Positions 30,677-42,875 of a DNA stretch of 64,000 nucleotides are shown here, one piece after another (the stretch's first letter is position 1; every line of letters starts with the position of its first letter). Source of the DNA: Lyophyllum atratum. Lineage: Eukaryota; Basidiomycota; Agaricomycetes; Agaricales; Lyophyllaceae. The position numbers were made by a program, and so were the translations under genes. The DNA is taken from positions 1,550,001 through 1,614,000 of the forward strand of contig JACGCN010000010.1 of the NCBI GenBank assembly GCA_014905825.1, written 5' to 3'. The notes beneath the pieces were generated by a model, which saw only the letters and a program-made list of their open reading frames with translations, searched no databases and had not been told where the DNA came from.

Positions 30677-31142
30677 TTGGCCGTGCACAGTCTACTAGAG
30701 TATCACGGTATCATTAACGTTGTCGGTGAGTCCCCCCATGGCAGCATTTCCACCCTCGAGAAAAAACTGACCCGCCGAATCATCAGAACCTTCCATCACA
30801 GTAACAACATGGAAGAAGCGAGAAGTGCGCGAAACCCTCATACCCCATCTCGAATCCATCCGGCCCCGCGTTGACGCCTTCCTACACCGCATCGAGAAAT
30901 ACATCAACGAGACAAGCCTCGGCGAACGCTACGACAAAGCCCAACAAGACGTGCGCTACTTCGACTGGTGCCTCAAGCAGTGGATGGCCGAGCTGTCGCC
31001 GTGGCAGCAGCTCCTTTTTGTCCTCATCTTCGTCGCGGTGGTCGTTTTTTTCTTGTTTCTTACAGTGCTGGCGCCGCGTCCGGAAAAGGTCCACTGGGTA
31101 AAAGATCACGATGTGCTTAACATGACCGTGGCGGAGCGTTGA
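30677..31142 (+). CDS. small single-pass membrane protein, 5' end lost or unresolved
   Basis: Two exons are visible: one ending at 30725 (EYHGIINVV) before a GTGAGT donor, and 30802-31142, which reads WKKREVRETLIPHLESIRPRVDAFLHRIEKY, an amphipathic helical part, then the strong transmembrane segment LLFVLIFVAVVVFFLFLTVL and a short tail ending MTVAER. No in-frame ATG exists in the first exon before it meets the GMC3 fragment, so the gene is probably truncated by the duplication breakpoint near 30674, or its first exon lies elsewhere. I do not recognise the family. Confidence 0.55.
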
Positions 31143-31472
31143 TGGTTCACTTAGCTTGGTGCGACGAAATATGCATATGCCCCCATGCTATCCCTTTTTT
31201 GACATTATGCTGCGCCTCGCGCTTGTACCAATAGCCATGCATACCTTTTTATTCTACTAACGTAACATCAATTGCCACAATTTGTGTACTCTATAGTGTA
31301 TAGTGTACATGTACAATGTATCCTCGAAGTCTTCCAAAGTCTACAGACTATCTCATAACGAAACTCATTGTGTGGAAGATATTCTCCTGTTCCACATATA
31401 GTCAGGTATGATCGTCTAGCGTACAAAATCGGCTGTCCAAAACAAGCCAGTCTTCCAATTCCTTGCAGTATC
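31143..31472. other. convergent intergenic region
   Basis: AT-rich 3' flanks of the membrane protein and the dehydrogenase; nothing else seen. Confidence 0.6.
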
Positions 31473-34400
31473 CTAAAGCCCCTCAAACGCAGCCTGAATC
31501 ACAGCCTTCTGCTGAACCGCATACAACCTCCCAATCCCCGGTGCAGGCACCGCGCTCTCCTTCCGTCCCCGATACTCCAATGGCCCCTCATACCCAATCG
31601 CCTCAAACACCTTCCCAATCCGACTCGCCACATGCGCGTACGCCCCCTGATTCCTCGGCTCCTCCTGCACGTAGAAATACTCCGTAGTGCGGGTATACCG
31701 TTCCAGCGCCTTTGCAAGTTCGCCGAAGGGGAATGGGGAGAGCTCCTCCAGGCGGACGAAGGCGACTGAGTCCTTGGCTGCGGACGTCTCTCGCTCCTTG
31801 ATGAGGTCGTAGTAGAGCTTTCCTGAAACGAGAACGACACGTTTGACATGGCTGGGGTCCACGATTGGATCGTCAAGGACGGGCTGGAAGCGGCTCCCTT
31901 TGCCAAGATCAGACATCGAAGAGGCAGCATCCTGGACATTGTGTTCAAAACAGATCTCGTATGATGTGTATGTGACTGGGACTTACGGATAGGCGCAACA
32001 GTCCCTTGGGTCCGGCGACGATGAGGGGCTTGCGGAAATTCCTCTTGAGCTGCCTCCTCAACAGATGGAAATACTGCGCGGGGGTTGTGGGGAACACGAC
32101 GTGGATGTTCACGTTTGTGGCTTCGTTGTTGGGGTCCCGGGTTGGGCTCGTATGGATCGTCTGATAGCTGTATGCGGAGGACAGTCAGTAACGAGGGAGA
32201 TGCCTCGGGGCATAGCATATCCCACCTGAAGCATCCTTTCAATACGGGAGGATGAATGCTCCGGTCCGGCACCATCGAGTCCATGGGGGAGAAGCATGAC
32301 GATTCCGCTCTGTTTCAGCCACTTTGCTGAAAAACAAAAGTAAATGTCAGCGTTGGCCGTGATGCAAGGCGTATGGTCATAGCTTACTCTCTGACGAAAC
32401 GACGTAGGTGTCGATGATGATCTACAGCTGCTGGTGAGCATCAAAGTCGCCGACCTGATGTGATTGCATACCTGGGCCCCGTTGAAGAAATCACCGAACT
32501 GAAACCCATTGTTAGTTAGGTGGAGGCAAGTCCTGGAATAATTATCGTACTTGAGCTTCCCAGATCGGCAAAATATTAGGCCGTTCCCAGCTCGTGCCAT
32601 ACTCGAACTGCATGGTACAGGTCAAGTTGAGAACACTGGAATACAGCAAGACGAAGAAGACTTACCCCAAGGACAGCCATTTCACTCAACGAACCTACCC
32701 AAGTCCCAACTCAGCGCCCCATCCAACACCATGAGGGAGAGACAACTCACTATTCGCCAGCTCAAGCTTCCCAGGCGCCTTAAGTTCATCATTGAGCGGA
32801 ACAATAACACCCTCAGTCCGCTGGTTAACCAACATCGCATGACGCTGGCTGAACGTCCCTCTCCCCACATCTTGTCCCGAGATGCGTACGTCGATCCCCT
32901 CGAGCATCAGGGAGCCAAACGCCAGTGCCTACTCCCGCCACATAAGATGAGAACGGGCATGGTACATTGACTTTGGGAAGACGAACCTCTGCCGTAGCCC
33001 AGTCGACGCCGCTCCCACTTTCGATGCTCTTGAGCCGATTCTTGATATGTCGATGGAGTTTCGGGTGGACCTCCTACGCACACACACACACCGCACCACC
33101 GTAAGCAAACTCTCCAGCACCTCCAATCAAGTACCCAGAACGTACAAACCCATCCGGGACAGCAACACTCGCCCTCCCAACCTTCACCAGCGTCTCCTGA
33201 TCCACCCCCGTCTCCGGGTCGAACTCAGCCTCCTTGCTCTTGGGCCACACGATACCCTTCCACTGATCTTCCAGCATGGAGGCCTGTGGGACGAAGGAGC
33301 TGACTTTGGAGAGCTCGGTGTCGAGGTGCGATTTGTAGGCGGTGCGGACGTCGGTGATGTCGTTCTCGGTCAGGATCTCCTCAGCCTGGTGACAGAATTA
33401 GTAAGGATTGTGTGGGGCATGTGGAGGTAGGATGTACCTTGAGTTTCTCCTCGTAGATCTGGGGCACGGAGCGTCTTGCGCTGATGTGCTCGTACATCAA
33501 AGGGCTCGTGATTCCAGGGAGGTCGAGTTCGTTGTGGCTATGGGCAAGAGTTGTTCAGTGTCGGACAAATAATTGTATTCAAAGGTACGCACCCCCTGTT
33601 AGTAAGAAGTCCAAGGATGTGTTAGTGTGGAAGAAGCAGCTTGATTATGTTGACGCACCATCTGCGGTAGACAAGAAGATCGACGATGATGTCCTATCAA
33701 AAGGTTAACGCAAAAGTATATACATCTCAGCAAAATTCTACCTTGCGGAAGTACTTTCGGTACTGGAAAGCGATATCCATAGCCCGAACGACGTCTGCAT
33801 ACCCATGCAACTCGTCAGAACTGGGTGCGAAAGTCGTACCCTCCGGATAGTCCCCATTGACGTGTAGCACCGGTGCATTAATCATTTTGCCAACATCAGA
33901 GCAGTATAACGAGGACCAAGTGTTAGAGGCGGGAGTTGTATAACCGATACTGGGTGTAAGTTAATCAGACTTCCAGAAAATGCGTCCGTAGCTAGCATTC
34001 AACGCACTTGTTGCTGGAGTAACGTAAAACCATCAATAAGGCTCGCTTCATAGATAAAACGCAGGACATACTCAATCACGAGATGCACAGTCCCCTCACT
34101 CGTGAAATGAGGCAAGTTACCTGTACAGTTCAGTGAGCTACCCCCCATGCAGATGGTAGTCGAGACCCGTACTCAAGCCGAGTCCTTCCATGATAACACC
34201 CTGGCCAGTAAAGCTAGCATTGCCATGCAGCTGGACACACATGACTCTGTCGCCTAATTCGCAGTCCTCCGGGAACGTCTTGAGGAGAGAGTACTGCTTC
34301 GCTCGCGTCTTCCCCAACGCTACGGGGTTGACCGCCTCTGGTATCAAATATGAAGTCAGCGGGGTGCGAAGGGACTTTGGTGAGGGAGAGACTTACCCAG

Positions 34401-35647
34401 GTGAGATGGATTAGGCAACAGTGAGACTTTCAAAGGATTTGCGGTGCCGTAATTCAAGGTCGGAGATGCCACTGAAGCGCAAGAGTCAGCAAATAGAGGT
34501 TGCTTGATAGGTTAAGGTTGATACCTAGGTGACTGAGGACGTCGCCTTCAGCTCCGAGCTCCTCAGGAATCTCGAAGCCTCCTTTGATCTTGTTGAATAA
34601 TGCAGTCGGGGAATACTGGAGGAGGTCCGTGAGGAGGTTCAAGCGACCGCGGTGAGGCATTCCTAAGATAAACGCGAGGTGATTAGAGAGGTGTTCTCTT
34701 ATCCAGTGCCGTTGAACATACCAAGAATGATGTGCTGTATACCGCCTATGATCAATCCAAATCAATGCACTGTTATGTCATGAATAGCTGGCGCGGCGAC
34801 GTACCATTGGAAGCTGATGAGAAAAGGGAATCGAGTGCAGGTATCATAGATTCGCCTCCTTCCAAGCCATACTGTGGAAGACAGTCAAACTCGCAGAACG
34901 AGATTTGGGCGGCAGACCACATACGCGCTTCAAATTCGTGAATTTCAGTTGGAGGAAGTTATCTAAAACCTCGCTGCGAGCTAAAAGCTCATGTATGCGT
35001 CGTTTCATCTTCGCATCGACCATAGTTATTGGCGGTCCGTCGGAAGAAGGTAAAGATTCGGATTCCAATAGGTGCGAGAACCACAGACACTCCTTTTTCG
35101 AGGGCGAGTGCATATACTAGAGTTTTCTCTTAAAAATCAGGGTAAATGCGTGATATAGCTTGTGCATACCTCATGTGCAATTCGTCCAACATAAACAGAT
35201 CTAAGGTGACGCGTTATCTCGCCGAGCGTCCACCATTCCTCTGACGAATGACTCTGGCCAACGGGCTTGGTCCATATAATGCCGTTCACGTTGTACTAAG
35301 ACTTCTTCGAATCGTCGCTAAGCCCGTACCGCTTAGGATCTAACGCCGCCACCTCCTCCCTGTGAATGAGATCCAATGGGTCTATATGCGCTGCACGATG
35401 CCCGTGCGTCCGCATAGAGTCGACATAGCGGAGGAGTGGAGCGTTGATGTGACGATTCTCGAGTTGTGCTTCTGTGTCTGGGTGATCGCATGAGCTTCCA
35501 GTCGACTTTCTAGACGTTGGTCTGGTACTCACAGTCAGGAAACACGTATTCCCGCCGCTTCCTAAATCCAAAGGACTCGTCATGGTATCCTCGCGCCCGC
35601 AGCGCCTGCACCGGCAGACGCACACGCAATGGTGAGAGCAACGACAT
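31473..35647 (-). CDS. 2-oxoadipate/2-oxoglutarate dehydrogenase E1 (DHTKD1-like), mitochondrial
   Basis: A many-exon thiamine-diphosphate dehydrogenase E1. The start at 35647 gives an Arg-rich, acid-free N-terminus ([18 protein letters not shown]) typical of mitochondrial import. Further on come [29 protein letters not shown], then [15 protein letters not shown], the ThDP-region [19 protein letters not shown], the [11 protein letters not shown] box and the C-terminal [24 protein letters not shown] and [14 protein letters not shown]. The enzyme decarboxylates a 2-oxo acid and passes the acyl group to the lipoyl E2. I prefer the DHTKD1 (2-oxoadipate, lysine/tryptophan breakdown) branch over KGD1 from the short N-terminus after YH and the overall pattern, but this needs a tree. 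No lesion was noticed, though not every intron was resolved. Confidence 0.85.
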
Positions 35648-36476
35648 TAAGCCGCAGAGATGACCGCCCAAGTGTGTCGGCGCCGTGCAAGTCGATGTCC
35701 TTAACTTAACAAGGAGCTCTTCAGTGTCTTCGGGAGGGAATAAGTTATAACAGAGTTAAGAAGGCTCTCAGTCTGGGGGTGAGAGCGCTTCAGGGACGGT
35801 AGACAAGACCCGTCCCATATATACTTGCCAGAACCGAGAACGGGCGGACCATCCCCTAGTAACTCCCCGCCCCCATGTTGTGATCGGTTGGAACTTGTCA
35901 CGCTCACGTGGCGGAGACGTCGCGTCGCGTCGACTTTGATCATGTCACCCCAAAACTTTCGGGATGACCACCTGCAAGATCAGTGCGCGCAGCATAACGC
36001 AAGCAACGTTGTCCAGATGTGTTTCATTACGAGGATAGTTTCAGAAGAGCAATCGCGTTATTTGTGCGTGTTGTTTCCGAGTCCTTTGGGATTTCCGCGC
36101 GTGGAGTCACGATTAACCGCCTTACCCCCATCAAGCATCACAGACAGCAACAGCCAGAACGACCTCTCCTTCATGCACCGCGCGACCCATCTTAGGGACT
36201 CCTCGTGCGGCACGTTGTGCCATCCAGCAATAAAAAGTCGAAGGTGCAACGTTGGACCCGTTGCGCCCGGATTGTTTGGCTGATCGCACGCCTTCATCGG
36301 GATATCGATGGCTTTAAATTAAGGCTTCTAACCACTATTGTGCTCTATAAGTATCCTTGACGGCTTCCCGGCCCCTTGACGCAAACAGGACCCAGGCGTA
36401 ATGGGGGAACCACAACACCGACGATTTAATGACTAAAACTCGCCTCCCGTTCCTGCTTTAGCTTGTTAGGTCCACG
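35648..36476. promoter_or_regulatory. divergent intergenic region between dehydrogenase E1 and MFS carrier
   Basis: 829 bp shared 5' flank of two divergent genes. No TATA box or repeat stands out, and the open frames here are not gene-like. Confidence 0.45.
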
Positions 36477-38936
36477 ATGCACCACTCACTGAGAAACACC
36501 CAGGACGCGATTACCAGCCAGAAGCCAGGGCCTACACCCGATGTATCCTACCTCGATGAGTCCAAGCGTGGACTTGACACCAAGGCCAGCTCATCTGTCG
36601 AATGTGATATCAATCCGGACGCAGAGAAGAAACTTGTAAGGAAGTTGGATTTCCTCCTCTTGCCCATGTATGCTCTCGCATGTATGTCCCTTCAATCCTG
36701 GTCATCCAGTCATTCAGATGTTTAGAATCCTCTTCAGTTTGTACAAACTTCATCGACAGGTAATCCCTCCTCACATATTCCCTAAATTCTTGGTCATCTA
36801 TGTATACCAACTTTGCAGAACAGCCATAGGTCAGTTTTTTTTGGCATTGCCATCAGTGCAATCGCTCATGAACAGTACACATATTTCCAGGAAACGCAAA
36901 GATCGCGGGTTAGCACTTCCACCCTTTCATATTCATGGTTCTGAGCTTTGCTTAACATAGGAATCGAGAAAGACCTCGGCATGTCAGGATTCGACTACAA
37001 CATCGCCATCACCGTATTCTACATCTTTGTGAGCCCAACGTTCATACAGCCGTCCCCCTAAATGAACTTCCTTCCCAGTATATCGCGGTCGATATTCCTT
37101 CCAACCTGGCACTCAAACGATTTGGCTCGCCGTGGGTGGCTGCAATGATAACAGCGTTTGGTGTTGTCACTATTGGAACAGCATTCATCGAATCGTACAC
37201 CGGCCTCATCGTGACAAGGGTGTTCCTGGGCTTGGCCGAAGGCGGGACTTATGTGAGAATGAAGTATGCTAGACTTGAGCTTCGTCTCATGATCACCTTT
37301 TTTGCATTCGGGTTTGGCATATATGCTCTCTCGTGTGAGCTCTTTTACTCTCACGCGACCGCTCAAGACCTCGTTTTATCAACTAAATCACAGTATTACC
37401 GTCGGAAAGAGTTGGTATTGCGCCTAGGCCTGATCTTCGGCGCTTCAACACCTATAGCAGGAGCATGTATGTTTCACTTTGAATTTCAGTGACGGCAGTA
37501 AATCTGATATGGGTACAAAGTTGGTGGCCTGCTCGCGTCGGGTCTTCTGTCAGTGCCCGATTTCGGAAGTGTAAAATCATGGCGTAAGGTATCTAAAATT
37601 GCCTAGCTATCGTATCCGATCGGACAGAAATGCTAACGCAGGCGATCATGGTAGATATTTCTCATCGAAGGTGAAAGGTCCACCGCATAAGTGTTATATT
37701 TGTGGTCTCAAGCATCGAAGGGATCATAACGACTGGGTACGGTCTCTTGTGTTTCTTGATCCTCCCTGTCGATCCACAACATACGCGCATGCTGAACAAG
37801 GAGGAGCGTGCATTGGCACTTGCGCGTATCGATGCTGATCAAGCAGTGAAGACGCACGGGCAGCGGGAGGGCGCCACCGCAAAGCTAATCTCTCGGTCTT
37901 TCAGTCTTCATGTGCGTATTTTATCTGTTACCTACCGCCCGTCCATAATGAAATTATTGCAGACGGTGTTATGTACCGCGTTATACGTGATGCTCAATAT
38001 CTCGTTTCAAGGGTTGAGCCTCTTCCTGCCAACTGTAGTTGCCACGCGTATGTCCCTTCTTGCCTTCACTGGCCTAACACTTACGACTCTCGACAGTTGG
38101 ACATTACAGTACGTCATCCAAACAGTCCTGAACCGTCATCGGGGTTGACCCTTCCTAGCCGTTGTACAATCTCAGCTTCGTACTGTTCCTCCCTACGTCG
38201 CCAGTGCTGCATGGGCCATTTTCTGTGCCTATTGCAGCTATCGATCAAGACAACGGGCTCCTATAATCTTCATCTGTGGCCTCTTCATGGTCGCAGGTTA
38301 CGCCATCGCGATGGGAACCAAAAACTTTCATGCACGGTAAGAATCGCGAACGCTGGCGACTCCGATGTCAATGCCAGCAGCTGATCATTTACAATAGCTA
38401 CGCAGCATGTTTCCTGTCTCTCGCAGGTGCTTCTCCCGGCGGCCCTTTGGTGAGCACATGTCTGCATGCTTATAGTATGCGAGCTTGGCCGACAGCGCTG
38501 GGCAGGTCCTTGCATGGGGAACGGATAACGCCACGCCAGATACCGTCAGAGCCGTGGCGACCGCTTTCATCCCTGGTTAGTCGTCCTCATTTTGCTGGGA
38601 GCTATTAGCCTGAATGATATCCGTGTGAAGGAGTCGGTGCATTGGGATCTGTCATTTCGTCCGTGACTTTGCGATCACATTCGTACCATACTGACCTTCG
38701 TGAACAGTGTTTGGACGTACCTTCCCGCGGACGCTCCCAACTATCATAACGGCAACTCGCTCAATCTGTCTACCAGCTGTGGGATCTGTGTTCTCACCAT
38801 CGTTGGCTACATCTACTTGCGCCGCGAGAATGCCATGCGCGACCGGGGGCTGCGGGATCATCGGCTACAGGGCAAGACGCCGTCTGAAATTGAGCGGTTG
38901 GGGTATTTACACCCCAGGTTTCGTTATCAGACTTAG
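36477..38936 (+). CDS. MFS transporter, anion:cation symporter type, with one abnormal splice acceptor
   Basis: A many-exon member of the Dal5/Tna1-like group of fungal MFS carriers, which take up organic anions such as nicotinate, allantoate or vitamins at the plasma membrane. Recognisable parts in order: FIDRTAIGNAKIAG, DLGMSGFDYNIAI, PSNLALKRFGSPW, GLAEGGT, AYMLSRYYRRKELVLRLG, GLLSVPDFGSVKSWRKIFLIEG, ILPVDPQHTRML, QGLSLFLPTVVAT, GTDNATPDTVRAV, VWTYLPADAPNYHNGNSLNL and a basic tail ending RFRYQT. Every exon joins in phase except one. The intron after GGTY (donor 37253) should end just before 37308, where the exon SGLAYMLSR begins, but the last two bases are AT instead of AG. Either this allele is mis-spliced or a base is in error. 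Confidence 0.8.
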
Positions 38937-39281
38937 AGATGGAGTGGTTCATGGATCTTTTGTATGGGTCATCAGTATTTGTTACGAGTTGCATTTTGGC
39001 GATCCGTGCACCCTGGAAACAACATCAATCTCAATATTCTATTTCTTCTTCACTCGTCCCTATCATCTATGTTCCTAATAGGCCCTTTAAACCATTTGCG
39101 AGTGGTTGCGTGCATATCGCGCGGTGTCATTATTGAATCTTTATTTCATACACTGAGACTCTGAGCTTATGCCAATGGTGGGTATAGATAAAACACTATG
39201 TACAAACATGCAGATTTCTTTCATTTAGGTCCAAGCTGCCAACAAGCTACGTCATGGAACCTTGATCGGCGCCCGCGGCCC

Positions 39282-39888
39282 TCAAACACGCCAGTTTCCA
39301 GGATTCTGCGCATTCGCCGACCACCTTGTCCCTTGCGGCAGTCCACCTGGTGGAAAGCCGTTTGCAACCTGGGGCAGTGGGAGCAACATTCCATGCTGCT
39401 GTGCTGTATTGACCAGCCCAGCTGGCGTCATACCGCGGAGGTTACGTGCACCCGTGCCGCCCAACCGGATGTGGCGAGTTATGTCGTACAGGGCAGGAGA
39501 GAAGTAGTAGTGCATTTTACACCCCTTGACGGTGCTTTCAAACTTCATGCTCGGCTTGACATTCCTCAAATCCCACATGTCTGACCAAGCGTTAACCGCC
39601 GTGGTTGGGTCCGAGGACCGGTAGTCCGAGTATTGGTGGCGTACATAGCCCGCGTCTTTCAACAGGCTGATAAGCTGGCGGTAGGTACTACCTGTCCACA
39701 TCACATTAGACAACGGTGCGTTGATTCGCGTCAGAGAGAATAGGCCACGTACCTCGAGGGGCGTTCCAACCATTCGGTAAATCACGCTCCGTGGCATTTG
39801 TTCCTATATCATACGAAATCCCATAGTAGCCGTCAGGATGGTCGAATATTGCTAGAGGGATTGCTATCACGGGTAGTGCATTGGCCAT
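39282..39888 (-). CDS. VapD/Cas2-fold-like small protein
   Basis: Two exons (39888-39753, 39691-39282) joined in phase give 181 residues; donor GTACGT, acceptor ACAG. There is no signal peptide, so it is probably cytosolic. The region from about residue 20 to 125 has the layout of the VapD/Cas2 ferredoxin-like fold. Strand 1 ends in an Asp (YYGISYDIGT), helix 1 is STYRQLISLLKDAGY, followed by a second strand around HQYSDYRSS. Helix 2 is AVNAWSDMWDLR, and the basic strand STVKGCKMHYY closes the unit. VapD and Cas2 proteins are small ribonucleases that use an Asp after strand 1. The last 55 residues (RLGGTGARNLRGM onward) are an unassigned Gly/Pro-rich extension. The fold call is my pattern match, not a search result. 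Confidence 0.6.
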
Positions 39889-40492
39889 GGTGGGTGGTGA
39901 TGTGTTAGGGTTCTTGAGTCGAACAGCCGTTCACAGTTCACGTTTTAAAGAATGGCATTCTACGTTCAGGCCGCGCAACTACAACGAAAAGGTTTTGTTC
40001 GTACAATAAGGGCATGCAACACAAGTGATAAGCAAGCATACACCCGAATTGTTGGGTGCCACATCATGGTAATTGATGCAGCGAAAACAAGTGATCCTAT
40101 TATACTACTGATTCTATTATACTACTCTTGTGATGACATATTATTATATGTAACTATCACTATCACTATATGCTGTCCTACTTAGAAACGGGTTGGAGGA
40201 ATTCAAATTGCTTCCATTATTCAAGACCTTGTTTGGCCTTTTTTTTGGCCGAGTGATGGCTCTAGATTAAGCCCTACCCGGCTTTCTCTATTTGTTCTCT
40301 TCCTCCTCTAGAGCCGCTCGTTAATGTACGAGACGACGGACCTATTGAGGTCCCATTATGATCATTACACAATAGTCTGGCAGCACAACAATGGAAGATC
40401 AGATCGATCACAAACACCTCGTGGCCACGCTACGGTCCAACCTATATAAGGCGGCATAGTCTTTTCTGTATCCCACATTCAATACAACGACC
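39889..40492. promoter_or_regulatory. divergent intergenic region with TATA box
   Basis: AT-rich 5' flanks of two divergent genes. It contains a short imperfect direct repeat (CTATTATACTACT, about 40096-40125). A TATA box, TATATAAG at 40442-40449, stands about 45 bp before the ATG at 40493. Confidence 0.6.
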
Positions 40493-41513
40493 ATGGCTCC
40501 TCATCCTCCGTCCAACGTTCACCACGTTCCCCGCGCAATGTCCTCTTCCGTCTCCAGTCAATCCCACCGTAAATGGTACGACGACTCTGAATCCGCAAAT
40601 CTGACCATCACCCAATACAATCGCAAGGCCTTGGAAGATCCTCCCCCCCGCGTCCGACTCACCCCTGAGCAACTCCAGTCTTATGTCGACGACTACGTCC
40701 ACTACATGCAGCTTGCGGGGGAACAGAACAAGCCTATGGCGAAAGATCGTGCCAAGATCCGTCCGGCCTACGCCCGAGCCAGGGAGACATTGGCCCTAGA
40801 AGAGAAGAATTCGAAACCCATCGGGCTGTGCACCTACGCGGACATCCAAGCTGCGCTCGAAGAGTTGGCTCGGAAGTGCAAGAAAACGCCGAGGTCGTTT
40901 GAGGAGTGCGTGCAGTCGTGTCTTTTTACCATCCATACGATTGCTCACCTACTACTATGCGCAGTCGCATCTTACTCGCCACATACGCGGCGAATTACGT
41001 CATTCTTATGAAGGATCATGTTCTCCGCCATCCTACCAGGTATGAGGCGGATGCCCGCAAGGTCATCAGGATGGCTAAGCAAGAGCTTGCTCGGTAAGCT
41101 GCTCACTTCGCTTTCGATTTGCCTTATTCTCAAACCTCGTTTATGGCAGGGCGCTGCGAAGTTCCCACAATTGGCAGGGAGCCTCCTTCAACGACACTCC
41201 TGAACCCATCGAGCTCATCCCCGCCAACTTGCGTGGCAACGCCCAGCCAGTGACCGACAATGACCTCCGGGCGTGGTGGGCCAACCTCCCCTCCCTGGTC
41301 GGCGTCGGCTTCATCAACAAATCACCGGACAGCCCCTACGAGACCAAGAATGGTGTGTTTTTTGTCAGAGACTACGTTACCACCGCGCGGAAGTCGGAAC
41401 ATTTCGATGTTCAGTTTGAAAGCAGCGGCGAGGATGTCTTTTCTTTCTCGCCTGCCGAGCTGTTTGAGCTCATTACGACAGCGACACACGTCCGCGTGGA
41501 AAACGCGCCGTGA
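40493..41513 (+). CDS. uncharacterised protein of 305 residues
   Basis: Three exons (40493-40917, 40965-41093, 41150-41513) sum to 918 nt with consistent phases. The N-terminal 45 residues are Ser/His-rich and disordered. A mixed helical region with many charged residues follows (LTPEQLQSYVDDYVHYMQL, ALEELARKCKKTP, RILLATYAANYVILMKDHVLRHPTRYEADARKVIRMAKQ), then a C-terminal part with WWANLPSLVGVGFINKSP and VFFVRDYVTTARKSEHFDV. No signal peptide or membrane segment. I do not recognise a family. A clear TATA box suggests tightly regulated transcription. Confidence 0.7.
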
Positions 41514-41849
41514 GTAGTCTTCTGATAACCGCCTATCCTCTTGCACGGAATCGTCTGGTACGGAATCGTTTGTCATCGAACCCGTCTGTCATCATGTATT
41601 CATACCGTCTGCTGCCTTGTAAAGTCAATGTAAATCTTCTCAAATATGTAGTAATGTAGTGTCGCGCCGCGTCTACATAACTCCGAGCCATGGAGGGCCT
41701 TACATTTACCGGACAAAAATATTTGTGTTGGGTGTGGCAACAGGGACTGGCGAGCTTCGCTAGTGCTTCGCCTAACTAAGTAATGCGAGGACCCCGAACC
41801 AGGCTAGTAAGTACTTTGATCATCTCAGCATATTTCCGGCTTTCTCTCC

Positions 41850-42358
41850 CAAGGGCTCCACCATATCTCAAGCTGTGGCAGATTCCTTGAGTTTCCTTCG
41901 ACCAAGATCTCCCTCGTGACATCCATACTGCTAAAGAACACGTTGCTCAAGTTTCTATCTATCTCAAAGACTTCTCTGACATAGCCCTCGTGCGCAATAT
42001 CGTGAAGGACATGACTGTCTGCTTTCCCGACGTATACTGGTTGAACTTCTCGCTCCAGCGTCCGGGCCGGATCGTGAGTCCCCATCTGCACATATGCCGT
42101 TGGATGCCTGCTAATATCGAATATGACATGCAGCAAGACCCGCAAATCAAAGACATCCTTTCGTTTGTCACAGGCTTGAGGGAACTGAATTTCTATATAT
42201 GGGAAGATACGCCGCGTGATGGATCGTGGATGCTGCCCAAGGGCGTCAGGAGGGCACAAGCGGAAGAATGGTCGACTGTATGCCCTGAACACTGGCAAAT
42301 CCTATTTCCGGACGGGTTGACGCTAGAAAAGCAGGACTCAGGTTGGACTGTGCTGTGA
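41850..42358 (+). pseudogene. partial F-box/LRR-like C-terminal remnant
   Basis: The open part ends at 42358 and reads CFPDVYWLNFSLQRPGRIV, VTGLRELNFYIWED, then EWSTVCPEHWQILFPDGL and WTVL. This resembles the C-terminal ends of fungal F-box proteins, where a final leucine-rich strand and a CP...L..V.F pattern are common. No F-box, no start and no convincing upstream exon are present. An overlapping minus-strand frame (42298-41825) is the alternative. Low certainty. Confidence 0.35.
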
Positions 42359-42875
42359 ATGTAGCAAGCAGCGACTCAAGATGTTTTCCATATGGGTATC
42401 AATTGTGGCTCCGGAATTCAGTGATCGTGGTGCTCGATGTGGTTCCAGTGTGTTATGCGACTCGTCGATCTTCGTACTATACGAGTATAATGTCGGAAGC
42501 TGTGCACTGAAATGCATCCATACTTTGATATCACGATTCAAAGCGCTCAACGATGCATCTCCCAATCGGGACTGAAGTCGGTGGCAATGATGATGTTATT
42601 TCCCATTGTATGCGTTCCTAAATAACTATATGTAGAGACTGAAACTCCAAGAGGAAAAAAAAAGAAATACGCAGCAGGAACATAATTTTACGAGCACGAG
42701 ACGATTAAATAGTACCACAGAAAAAAAAGAAAAACAGAAAAAGATGATGTGTCAATGTAGTGCGATGATTAATGCTTGAATGCTCGAGCCAACAGCCCCC
42801 AACCAAGAGAGAGAAAACACAAGCCGAAAAAAAAGCACCAACCAAAACTCCACCCCCGCGACAGTCCCCCCCCTA

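Noticed and set aside
41825..42298. 157-codon minus-strand frame as a gene
   Set aside because: The plus-strand reading has a more protein-like pattern resembling F-box C-termini; neither is strong, so only the plus-strand remnant is listed.
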